Positions 1-7,188 of a stretch of DNA of 64,000 bases are shown here, piece by piece. Every line of letters begins with the position of its first letter. The first letter of the stretch is position 1. Position numbers and translations under genes: made by a program. Under the pieces are notes generated by a model, which saw only the letters and a program-made list of their open reading frames with translations, made no database searches and had not been told where the DNA came from. Location of the stretch: NCBI RefSeq assembly GCF_019145235.1, contig NZ_JAHSTV010000003.1, positions 372,001 to 436,000 of the forward strand, given 5' to 3'. Origin of the DNA: Pseudomonas farris (GTDB taxonomy: Bacteria; Pseudomonadota; Gammaproteobacteria; Pseudomonadales; Pseudomonadaceae).

Positions 1-264
1 ATCGGCGAGTTGCTGCTGGATCGTGTCGTGCAGTTGATAGCGCGCTTCCGGCTCCATCAGGCTGGCATAGGGCGAGCCGACCAAAGCACAGAGCTCCACT
101 GCCGGCAGGCCAAACTGTCGCTCGCAATTGGGGTCGAGAAACAGCAGCGCCCAGCTCGGTTCATTCAGCCGTTCGAAACGCAGCATGCCGAGCCGCGAGG
201 GCACTGGCAACTGCGTCACTACCTCGGCCACCATACGGCTGGCGGCATCGGGTTGGCTCTTCAT
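1..264 (-). CDS. dipA: DipA-like c-di-GMP phosphodiesterase, N-terminal part (gene runs off the window)
   Basis: Only the first 88 codons are present; the rest lies beyond base 1. The protein begins MKSQPDAASRMVAEVV and continues into a PAS-like stretch (roughly residues 24-88, including SWALLFLDPNCERQFGLP and GSPYASLMEPEARY). This closely resembles my recollection of the N-terminus of P. aeruginosa DipA (PA5017), a PAS-GGDEF-EAL phosphodiesterase that lowers c-di-GMP and promotes biofilm dispersal. In PAO1 that gene also lies next to aceF, which supports the call. The GGDEF and EAL domains cannot be seen here. The start is the ATG whose complement is at 262-264; there is no strong ribosome binding site before it. 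Confidence 0.72.
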   Translation of the reverse strand, partial: MKSQPDAASRMVAEVVTQLPVPSRLGMLRFERLNEPSWALLFLDPNCERQFGLPAVELCALVGSPYASLMEPEARYQLHDTIQQQLAD

Positions 265-450
265 ATGGAGGGAAACTCGCTTCGAATATGCTGATCGCGC
301 CGGGCTCTCGCCCTCTTTACTGTTGTCTGCGGCAAGGTTGCATCATTGCGACACCGACTGACAAGAGACATGAAGGCCAAGTGCTATAAGAATATGTCGG
401 CAGGCGCGAAGATTTCTCCAGCGAGGCGCCGAAAAGTAATGTAGTGAGTC
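265..450. other. intergenic leader of dipA
   Basis: About 190 bases between the terminator of the PhoD-like gene and the dipA start, both read on the minus strand. It presumably holds the dipA promoter. I see no convincing -35/-10 pair, no gene and no repeat. Confidence 0.4.
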
Positions 451-490
451 AAAAAATCGCAGCCTTCGGCAGCTTCTGCAAGGCTGCGAT
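451..490 (-). terminator. hairpin terminator of the PhoD-like gene
   Basis: An 11-bp perfect stem (ATCGCAGCCTT at 456-466, AAGGCTGCGAT at 480-490) with a 13-base loop. Read on the minus strand it is followed by a run of six T, so it fits a rho-independent terminator for the gene ending at 502. The arm sequence is the same repeat core seen at 36488-36566. Confidence 0.7.
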
Positions 491-501
491 CTTTCCCGGG
501 A

Positions 502-1911
502 TCAACGCAATTCTATGGATATCGACTGCAGTTGCTTGCCATCCCGATCGTGATAATTGACGCGAACCTGTTCGGCATCGACGACCAGATGCGCGAAATT
601 ATCCTGGCTGATCACCTCACTGGTCAGCTCATGCCGATAATCTCCCGCGGTCGTTCGGGCCAGCGCCTGGTCGAGAATGAAGGTCGATGCCTTGGCATAC
701 GGCAGCAGTTTGCTGTTGCACAGCGGTGAAGGCACGATGGTGTGAACTTCGAAATCCGGGTCCGCGCTGTGAGTCAGGCGACTGGTCAGCGAGCCATGGA
801 CATCGCCGGAAATGAAGAAGATGTTCTTGATGCCATACGTACGAATCGTCTCCAGCAGCCGTAGTCGTTGTTCCGGGAAAGCTTTCCAGGCGTCATCACC
901 GTGAAGCTTGCGGTCGGGGTAGAACATGACGCTGGTGACCACGAATTTGACCCGGGCCGTGCTGTTGATCAGCCATTTGAGCAGCGCCTGTTCCTGCTCT
1001 TCATCAAGGATGCGCCGGTCGCTGGCCGACAGATTGCGTCGGGTTCGACTGTCGGTAATAAACCATTCGATATCACCCTCGGTGAATTGATACCAATAGT
1101 GCGGCAACAGCGCTCTGTTGACTTGCCCGTTGGCAAGCAGTTCATGTACGGGGCTGTGGCTGACTTGATAGAGCTCATACGCCGTCATGGCGTTTCGGTA
1201 TAAGTGAACATCGCTCTTACTTGCATTGGCGGGCCAGTTGTCTTCAATTTCATGGTCATCGAGGATCATGTAAGTCGGCATGCCGGACATTAACTTCGAT
1301 ATATGCGGCTGAGAAAAAGCCGTGCGGTATTTGCTGAGGATGTCCTTGTATTCCCGGTCGGGGGCCACGAGGTTCAGGTCATCGACGTAGATTTGGTCGC
1401 CAGTCATCAGTATGGCGCTGATAGGCGGCTCGGCGCGTTCCGCCAGGCTTGTGATCGAGGCAAAGATCCGATCACCCAAATGCGGGGCTGAGGCAATGCC
1501 GGCGGTCATTCGCAGGTAACGACATGAGCCTGCGATGTAGGCCCGTGGCGTGGTGGTTTTGCTGGACTGCGTGCGAAAGCGGTAGATCTCCCGCGGCCAT
1601 TGCAGCGGCAGTTCCTGAACCGTCTCCACGGTATGCACCGGGCTCATGGGGCTGAACCAGCCTGCCTGATATTCATAGGCGGTATCGGTGGCGAGATCGT
1701 TGAGGGCGATCACATCGGACATGTCGCGCAAGATTGTCAGTTTTGCAAATACGCCTTTTGACCAGTGTTCCTCACCGGCGCGTCGATAACGGATACCTGC
1801 AAATACCAAGGCGTTGTTCTGTGAATTACCGCGCAAGAAGATACGGGTATGATTAGTTGTAGTGTGGCCAATAATCGGGCCGACAGTCGGTTTGAACATG
1901 TTCGAATCCAT
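502..1911 (-). CDS. PhoD-like alkaline phosphatase/phosphodiesterase family protein
   Basis: 469 residues of the PhoD metallophosphatase superfamily, expected to hydrolyse phosphate mono- or diesters with metal ions. Visible motifs are AGSCRYLRM (about 128-135), MTGDQIYVDD (169-178), ILDDHEIEDNWP (216-227) and FFISGDVHGSLTSR near the C-terminal third, which supply the Asp, Asn and His ligands typical of the fold. A beta-rich N-terminal domain (1-115) precedes them. Classical PhoD is exported by Tat, but no twin-arginine or Sec signal is visible, so it may be cytoplasmic. The ATG at 1911 was taken; the ATG four codons later (MFKPTVG) is equally possible. It separates dipA from aceF, which are adjacent in PAO1. 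Substrate unknown. Confidence 0.8.
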   Translation of the reverse strand: MDSNMFKPTVGPIIGHTTTNHTRIFLRGNSQNNALVFAGIRYRRAGEEHWSKGVFAKLTILRDMSDVIALNDLATDTAYEYQAGWFSPMSPVHTVETVQELPLQWPREIYRFRTQSSKTTTPRAYIAGSCRYLRMTAGIASAPHLGDRIFASITSLAERAEPPISAILMTGDQIYVDDLNLVAPDREYKDILSKYRTAFSQPHISKLMSGMPTYMILDDHEIEDNWPANASKSDVHLYRNAMTAYELYQVSHSPVHELLANGQVNRALLPHYWYQFTEGDIEWFITDSRTRRNLSASDRRILDEEQEQALLKWLINSTARVKFVVTSVMFYPDRKLHGDDAWKAFPEQRLRLLETIRTYGIKNIFFISGDVHGSLTSRLTHSADPDFEVHTIVPSPLCNSKLLPYAKASTFILDQALARTTAGDYRHELTSEVISQDNFAHLVVDAEQVRVNYHDRDGKQLQSISIELR

Positions 1912-2084
1912 TCGAAGTAATGCTAACTAAGCAGATTAAGTTGTCGAAGTTTCTATTAGAAATTCTCCTAACTAAGACTAGTTATTGGCTCGCAAAAAAT
2001 ATCGGGAGGAAGTGGACTCGAGTTGTAGGCGGCGTAAGCCATGAATGTAGGAATAAGGTGCAGAGGAGGGCTTTCTTCAGGGCA
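1912..2084. other. AT-rich leader of the PhoD-like gene with direct repeats
   Basis: A clearly AT-richer stretch than its surroundings. It contains the 9-mer CTAACTAAG twice (1923-1931 and 1968-1976, 45 bases apart) with an 11-bp palindrome TTCTATTAGAA between them (1951-1961). It probably carries the promoter of the minus-strand PhoD-like gene. No gene is seen and no Pho box was recognised. Confidence 0.45.
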
Positions 2085-2112
2085 AAAAAAGCCCCGCCAA
2101 ATTGGCGGGGTT
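2085..2112 (-). terminator. rho-independent terminator of aceEF
   Basis: Stem CCCCGCC/GGCGGGG around an AATT loop, followed on the minus strand by a run of seven T. A second GC-rich hairpin (GGCCCTCC/GGAGGGCC, about 2153-2174) lies closer to the aceF stop. Confidence 0.85.
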
Positions 2113-2182
2113 GAGGTACGAGCGTGGCGCTCGGAAAACATGGACCGTGACTGGCCCTCCGGTGAAGGAGGGCCGGCCGGTG

Positions 2183-4147
2183 TTACAGCAGGATGGTGCG
2201 GATGTCCGCCAGCAGGTCGCTCAGACGCTTGGTGAAGCGTGCAGCAGCGGCGCCGTTGATCACACGGTGATCGTAGGACAGCGACAGCGGCAGCATCAGT
2301 TTCGGCTGGAAGGCTTTGCCGTCCCAGACTGGCTGGATGGTTGCCTTGGAAACACCGAGGATCGCCACTTCCGGCGCGTTGACGATCGGCGTGAAGCCGG
2401 TGCCGCCAATGTGGCCGAGGCTGGAAATGGTGAAGCAGGCGCCTTGCATGTCGTCAGCGGTGAGCTTTTTGTCGCGGGCTTTGGCAGCCAGCGCAGCGGC
2501 TTCGGCTGCCAGTTGCAACAGGCTCTTCTGGTCGACGTTCTTGATGACCGGTACCAGCAGGCCTTCAGGGGTGTCGACCGCGAAGCCGATGTTCACGTAC
2601 TTCTTGCGGATGATCGCCTTGCCGCTTGGCGCCAGCGAACTGTTGAAGTCCGGCAGTTCCTTGAGCAGGTGCGCGCAGGATTTGAGCAGCAGCGGCAGGA
2701 TGGTCAGCTTGACGCCGGCCTTCTCTGCAACGGCTTTCTGAGCGATACGGAACGCTTCCAGCTCGGTGATATCAGCCGAATCGAACTGAGTCACGTGAGG
2801 AATGTTCAGCCAGCTGCGATGCAGGCTCGACGCGCCGATTTGCATCAGGCGAGTCATCGGTACTTCTTCGGTTTCGCCGAAGCGGCTGAAGTCCACGACC
2901 GGAATCGGCGGGATGCCCGCGCCGCCGGTTGCGCCGCCAGCGGCCGGTGCTTCCTTGGCCTTCTGCATCATGGCTTTGACGTAAACCTGCACGTCTTCTT
3001 TCAGCACACGACCGTGCGGACCGCTAGGGCTGACCGCGCTCAGCTCGACGCCGAATTCGCGGGCCAGTTGGCGCACCGCAGGGCCTGCGTGAACCTTGGC
3101 GCCAGGCTTGGCCGGTGCAGCAGCAGGTGCGGCAGGTGCCGGAGCAGCAGGTGCTGCGGCGGCTGGAGCAGGCGCGCTAGGTGCAGCAGCGGCTGGAGCC
3201 GGAGCCGCAGCAGGCGCCGCGCCTTTGACTTTCAGCTTCAGGATCAGGTCGCCGGTACCGACTTCGTCATCCAGCTTGACGGAAACGCTTTCCACCACGC
3301 CAGCGGCAGGCGATGGAATTTCCATGCTCGCCTTGTCGGATTCCAGGGTGATCAGCGACTGGTCGGCGGTGACGGTATCGCCAGCCTTGACCAGCACTTC
3401 GATGATCTTGGCCTTGCCCGCCGAACCGATGTCCGGGACGTGAATGTCCTGAACGGTGTCGGCAACCGGAGCCGCCGGAGCCGCAGCGGCTGGCGCCGGA
3501 GCAGCGGCAGCAGGCGCAGCAGCCTGGGCTGGCGCGGCCGCGGCCGGTGCAGCGGCACCCGCCACTTCCAGATCCAGAATCAGGTCGCCGGTGCCGACTT
3601 CGTCATTGAGCTTGACGCTGATGGCCTTGACCACGCCAGCGGCAGGCGATGGGATTTCCATGCTCGCCTTGTCGGATTCCAGGGTGATCAGCGACTGATC
3701 AGCCGCGACGGTGTCGCCGACCTTGACCTGGATCTCGATGATCTGGGCCTTGCCCGACGAACCGATGTCCGGCACGTGTACTTGCTGAACACTGGCAGCA
3801 GCAGGCGCGGCAGCAGGAGCGGCTGGCGCTTTCGCGGCAGCAGGTGCAGCTTCAGCCTTGGCAGCTGGCGCAGCGGCAGCCGCAGGCGACGGTGCAGGGG
3901 CCGCAGCAGCGGCACCTTCGACTTCCAGCTCCAGCAGTTCGTCGCCTTCTTTCAGGCGATCGCCCAGCTTCACTTTCAGGCTCTTGATGATACCGGCCTT
4001 CGGCGCAGGCACTTCCATGCTCGCCTTGTCCGACTCAAGTGTCAGGATGCTCTGGTCGGCTTCGATACGGTCGCCGACCTTCACAAACAGTTCAATTACT
4101 TCACCTTCACCGCTGCCGATGTCAGGTACGCGAATGAGTTCGCTCAC
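2183..4147 (-). CDS. aceF: pyruvate dehydrogenase complex E2, dihydrolipoamide acetyltransferase (three lipoyl domains)
   Basis: 654 residues. The E2 core transfers acetyl groups from lipoyl arms to CoA and scaffolds the pyruvate dehydrogenase complex. Three lipoyl domains are visible, with the modified lysines in ESDKASME motifs at K41, K160 and K272, joined by long Ala/Pro linkers. A peripheral-subunit-binding domain lies at about 352-392 (HAGPAVRQLAREFGVELS). The acetyltransferase domain fills the C-terminus and ends in SYDHRVING, with the catalytic His at 627 and Asn at 631, an Asn also found in the Azotobacter enzyme. Translation starts at GTG behind TGAGGAGA, 11 bases after the aceE stop, so the two genes form one operon. 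The PAO1 protein has two lipoyl domains as I recall it, making this the longer form. Confidence 0.97.
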   Translation of the reverse strand: MSELIRVPDIGSGEGEVIELFVKVGDRIEADQSILTLESDKASMEVPAPKAGIIKSLKVKLGDRLKEGDELLELEVEGAAAAAPAPSPAAAAAPAAKAEAAPAAAKAPAAPAAAPAAASVQQVHVPDIGSSGKAQIIEIQVKVGDTVAADQSLITLESDKASMEIPSPAAGVVKAISVKLNDEVGTGDLILDLEVAGAAAPAAAAPAQAAAPAAAAPAPAAAAPAAPVADTVQDIHVPDIGSAGKAKIIEVLVKAGDTVTADQSLITLESDKASMEIPSPAAGVVESVSVKLDDEVGTGDLILKLKVKGAAPAAAPAPAAAAPSAPAPAAAAPAAPAPAAPAAAPAKPGAKVHAGPAVRQLAREFGVELSAVSPSGPHGRVLKEDVQVYVKAMMQKAKEAPAAGGATGGAGIPPIPVVDFSRFGETEEVPMTRLMQIGASSLHRSWLNIPHVTQFDSADITELEAFRIAQKAVAEKAGVKLTILPLLLKSCAHLLKELPDFNSSLAPSGKAIIRKKYVNIGFAVDTPEGLLVPVIKNVDQKSLLQLAAEAAALAAKARDKKLTADDMQGACFTISSLGHIGGTGFTPIVNAPEVAILGVSKATIQPVWDGKAFQPKLMLPLSLSYDHRVINGAAAARFTKRLSDLLADIRTILL

Positions 4148-4158
4148 AGAGTGTCTCC

Positions 4159-6804
4159 TCAGCAGTCCAGTGGGTTGCGTTTTTCCGGGTTGATACCGAA
4201 CTTGGCGATGGCTTCAGACACCACCTTAGGTTCGATATCGCCACGGTCAGCCAAAGCTTCCAGGGCTGCCAACACCACGAAATGACGATCGACTTCGAAG
4301 AAGTGACGCAGCTTCTTGCGGCTGTCACTGCGGCCGAAACCATCGGTGCCCAGGACTTTGAATTCCTTGGACGGGACCCACTGACGAATTTGCTCAGCGA
4401 ACAGCTTCATGTAGTCGGTAGACGCGATGACCGGACCTTTACGGCCGTTCAGACACTCTTCGACGTAGCTCAGTTTAGGCTTCTGGCCCGGGTGCAGACG
4501 GTTGCTGCGCTCGACGGCCAGGCCATCGCGACGCAGTTCGTTGAAGCTGGTAACGCTCCACACGTCAGCGCCGACGTTGAACTGTTCACGCAGAATCTTC
4601 GCCGCTTCACGGACTTCACGCAGGATGGTGCCGGAGCCCATCAGCTGAACGTGGTGCGCCGCTTCGCGGGTGTCTTCCTCGAGCAGATACATGCCCTTGA
4701 TGATGCCTTCCTCTACACCGGCCGGCATGGCGGGTTGCTGGTAGGACTCGTTCATCACGGTGATGTAGTAGAAAACGTCCTGCTGCTCTTCGGTCATCTT
4801 CTTCATGCCGTCCTGGATGATCACCGCCAGCTCGTAGCCGTAGGTTGGATCAAAGGTGCGGCAGTTCGGGATGGTGGCAGCCAGGATGTGGCTGTGACCG
4901 TCTTCGTGTTGCAGGCCTTCGCCGTTCAGCGTGGTCCGGCCAGCGGTGCCGCCGATCAGGAAACCACGGGTGCGGCTGTCGCCAGCGGCCCAGGCCAGGT
5001 CGCCGATACGCTGGAAGCCGAACATCGAGTAGAAGATGTAGAACGGCAGCATTGGCTGATTGTGGCTGGAGTACGAAGTACCGGCGGCAATGAAGGAGCT
5101 CATGGCGCCCGCTTCGTTGATGCCTTCTTCGAGGATCTGGCCCTTCTTGTCTTCTTTGTAAAACATCACCTGGTCTTTATCGACTGGCTCGTAGAGCTGG
5201 CCGACGGACGAGTAGATGCCCAACTGACGGAACATGCCTTCCATACCGAAGGTACGGGCTTCGTCCGGGATGATCGGAACGATGCGTGGACCGATTTCCT
5301 TGTCCTTGACCAGTTGCGCGAGGATCCGCACGAAGGCCATGGTGGTGGAAATTTCACGGTCGCCCGAACCGTCGAGGATAGCCTTGAGGGTATCCAGCGA
5401 TGGAGTCGGAACGCTGAAGCTTTGCGCGCGGCGCTGTGGCACGAAACCGCCCAGTGCAGTGCGGCGCTCGCTCAGGTAGCGGGCTTCGGCGCTGTTTGGC
5501 TCTGGCTTGAAGAACGGCAGATTTTCCAGCTCTTCGTCTTTGACCGGAATGTCGAAGCGATCACGGAACAACTTCAGGCTGTCGACATCGACTTTCTTGG
5601 TGTTGTGCGCAGTGTTTTTCGCTTCGCCGGCACCGGTGCCATAACCTTTGATGGTTTTGGCCAGGATGACGGTCGGTTGTTCTTTGTGGTTGACCGCTTC
5701 GTGGTACGCCGCGTAGACCTTGTACGGGTCGTGGCCGCCACGGTTAAGTTTCCAGATCTCGTCGTCGGACAGATCAGCAACCATCGCCTTGAGTTCTGGC
5801 GAGTTGAAGAAGTGTTCACGCACGAACGCGCCGTCTTTGGCTTTGTAGTTCTGGTACTCGCCGTCGATGACTTCGTCCATGCGACGTTGCAAGATACCGT
5901 CGACGTCTTTGGCCAGCAGTGGGTCCCAGAAACGGCCCCAGATGACTTTGGTCACGTTCCACTGAGCACCACGGAACACGCCTTCGAGTTCCTGGATAAT
6001 CTTGCCATTGCCGCGAACCGGGCCATCAAGGCGCTGCAGGTTGCAGTTAATGACAAAGATCAGGTTGTCCAGCTTCTCGCGGCCAGCCAGCGAGATGGCG
6101 CCCAGGGATTCTGGTTCGTCGCACTCGCCGTCGCCCAGGAAACACCAGACTTTTTGCTTGCCTTCCGGGATGAAACCACGGGCTTCCAGGTACTTCATGA
6201 AGCGTGCCTGGTAGATCGCCTGGATCGGGCCCAGACCCATGGATACAGTCGGGAACTGCCAGAAATCAGGCATCAGCCATGGGTGCGGGTAGGACGACAG
6301 GCCCTGACCGTCCACTTCCTGACGGAAGTTGTTCATCTGGTCTTCGGTGATGCGGCCTTCCATGAACGCGCGGGCGTAAACGCCTGGCGAGGTGTGGCCC
6401 TGGAAGTAGATCAGGTCGCCACCGTGCTCGTCGGTCGGGGCCTGGAAGAAGTAGTTGAAGCCGATGTCATACAGGGTCGCACTGGAAGCGAAGCTGGAGA
6501 TGTGACCACCCAGGTCAGAATCTTTCAGGTTCGTACGCATTACCATGGCCATCGCGTTCCAGCGTACCAACGAGCGAATGCGGCGTTCCATGAACAGGTC
6601 GCCAGGCATGCGTGCTTCGTGGGTAACGGGGATCGTGTTGCGGTAAGGCGTGGTGATGGCGTAAGGGAGCTGCGAGCCGCTACGGGTCGCGAGTTCGCCC
6701 ATACGGGTCATCAGATAGTGAGCACGGTCTTCGCCTTCTTTGTCGAGAACCGATTCCAGGGCGTCCAGCCATTCCTGGGTTTCGACGGGATCGAGGTCTT
6801 GCAT
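4159..6804 (-). CDS. aceE: pyruvate dehydrogenase complex E1 component (homodimeric type)
   Basis: 881 residues from the start MQDLDPVETQEWLDAL. It catalyses thiamine-diphosphate-dependent decarboxylation of pyruvate and reductive acetylation of the AceF lipoyl groups, feeding the TCA cycle. The ThDP/Mg motif is visible as GDGECDE (224-230) through NCN (253-255). The length matches the gammaproteobacterial homodimeric E1. A longer reading frame extends 92 codons upstream, but the ATG at 6804 has GGAG at proper spacing (CTGGAGCAAGC before ATG) and matches the family start. First gene of the aceE-aceF operon; two matching palindromes in the leader suggest control by a GntR-type repressor. Confidence 0.97.
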   Translation of the reverse strand: MQDLDPVETQEWLDALESVLDKEGEDRAHYLMTRMGELATRSGSQLPYAITTPYRNTIPVTHEARMPGDLFMERRIRSLVRWNAMAMVMRTNLKDSDLGGHISSFASSATLYDIGFNYFFQAPTDEHGGDLIYFQGHTSPGVYARAFMEGRITEDQMNNFRQEVDGQGLSSYPHPWLMPDFWQFPTVSMGLGPIQAIYQARFMKYLEARGFIPEGKQKVWCFLGDGECDEPESLGAISLAGREKLDNLIFVINCNLQRLDGPVRGNGKIIQELEGVFRGAQWNVTKVIWGRFWDPLLAKDVDGILQRRMDEVIDGEYQNYKAKDGAFVREHFFNSPELKAMVADLSDDEIWKLNRGGHDPYKVYAAYHEAVNHKEQPTVILAKTIKGYGTGAGEAKNTAHNTKKVDVDSLKLFRDRFDIPVKDEELENLPFFKPEPNSAEARYLSERRTALGGFVPQRRAQSFSVPTPSLDTLKAILDGSGDREISTTMAFVRILAQLVKDKEIGPRIVPIIPDEARTFGMEGMFRQLGIYSSVGQLYEPVDKDQVMFYKEDKKGQILEEGINEAGAMSSFIAAGTSYSSHNQPMLPFYIFYSMFGFQRIGDLAWAAGDSRTRGFLIGGTAGRTTLNGEGLQHEDGHSHILAATIPNCRTFDPTYGYELAVIIQDGMKKMTEEQQDVFYYITVMNESYQQPAMPAGVEEGIIKGMYLLEEDTREAAHHVQLMGSGTILREVREAAKILREQFNVGADVWSVTSFNELRRDGLAVERSNRLHPGQKPKLSYVEECLNGRKGPVIASTDYMKLFAEQIRQWVPSKEFKVLGTDGFGRSDSRKKLRHFFEVDRHFVVLAALEALADRGDIEPKVVSEAIAKFGINPEKRNPLDC

Positions 6805-6915
6805 GGCTTGCTCCAGGGCGGAAAGGCTTCCAGAATCGGTTGCCTGAGTTTGCGACTGGCCTTGTGGGCAGACGATATAAATTCTTGGATTGCCGAGAGG
6901 TATGTTCCGGCGGCG

Positions 6916-6930
6916 TGTAGTTTTACTACA
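6916..6930. promoter_or_regulatory. palindromic operator 1 upstream of aceE
   Basis: TGTAGTTTTACTACA, inverted arms TGTAGT/ACTACA around a TTT centre. It is a probable repressor site of the GntR/FadR type by its shape (inference). It is the near-exact reverse complement of the site at 6968-6982, with centres 52 bases apart. Confidence 0.6.
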
Positions 6931-6967
6931 AATCATCGGGCATTTCAGCCTTTCGAATGTATAGACG

Positions 6968-6982
6968 AGTAGTAAAACTACA
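6968..6982. promoter_or_regulatory. palindromic operator 2 upstream of aceE
   Basis: GTAGTAAAACTAC (6969-6981), arms GTAGT/ACTAC around AAA, the reverse complement of the core of operator 1. On the aceE strand a possible -10 (TCTATACAT) lies immediately downstream, so a bound protein would cover the promoter. Confidence 0.6.
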
Positions 6983-7188
6983 GAAGATTGGCTTGTGGCC
7001 TCCGGCTGCGTTGTGAGAATAATCGTTAAGGTTGGTCTTTTGCCAACCAAAAAAGGTGAAGGCTTGATGATCGCTGCCAAAAATAAACAAATTCCAGCTA
7101 TTTCTAACCTTTGTTCGACAGTCGGTCAGGTAGCGTATTTTCACGAATCACTACATGCAGCCCTTCACACGCCGATCAAGGATAGACC

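Larger units (their letters stand above)
6805..7188. other. aceE/glnE divergent intergenic region
   Basis: 384 bases between divergently read aceE (minus) and glnE (plus). It holds the twin operators listed separately. The aceE-side part is a long untranslated leader; the glnE-proximal 100 bases are AT-rich and presumably carry the glnE promoter. I see no small gene in it. Confidence 0.5.

Noticed and set aside
2102..4285. A 727-codon open frame antisense to aceF
   Set aside because: Its low-complexity, Arg-rich text is the complement of the Ala/Pro lipoyl linkers.
4282..6972. An 896-codon open frame on the + strand, antisense to aceE
   Set aside because: Long antisense frames are expected opposite highly biased GC-rich genes; no family resemblance and no ribosome site.
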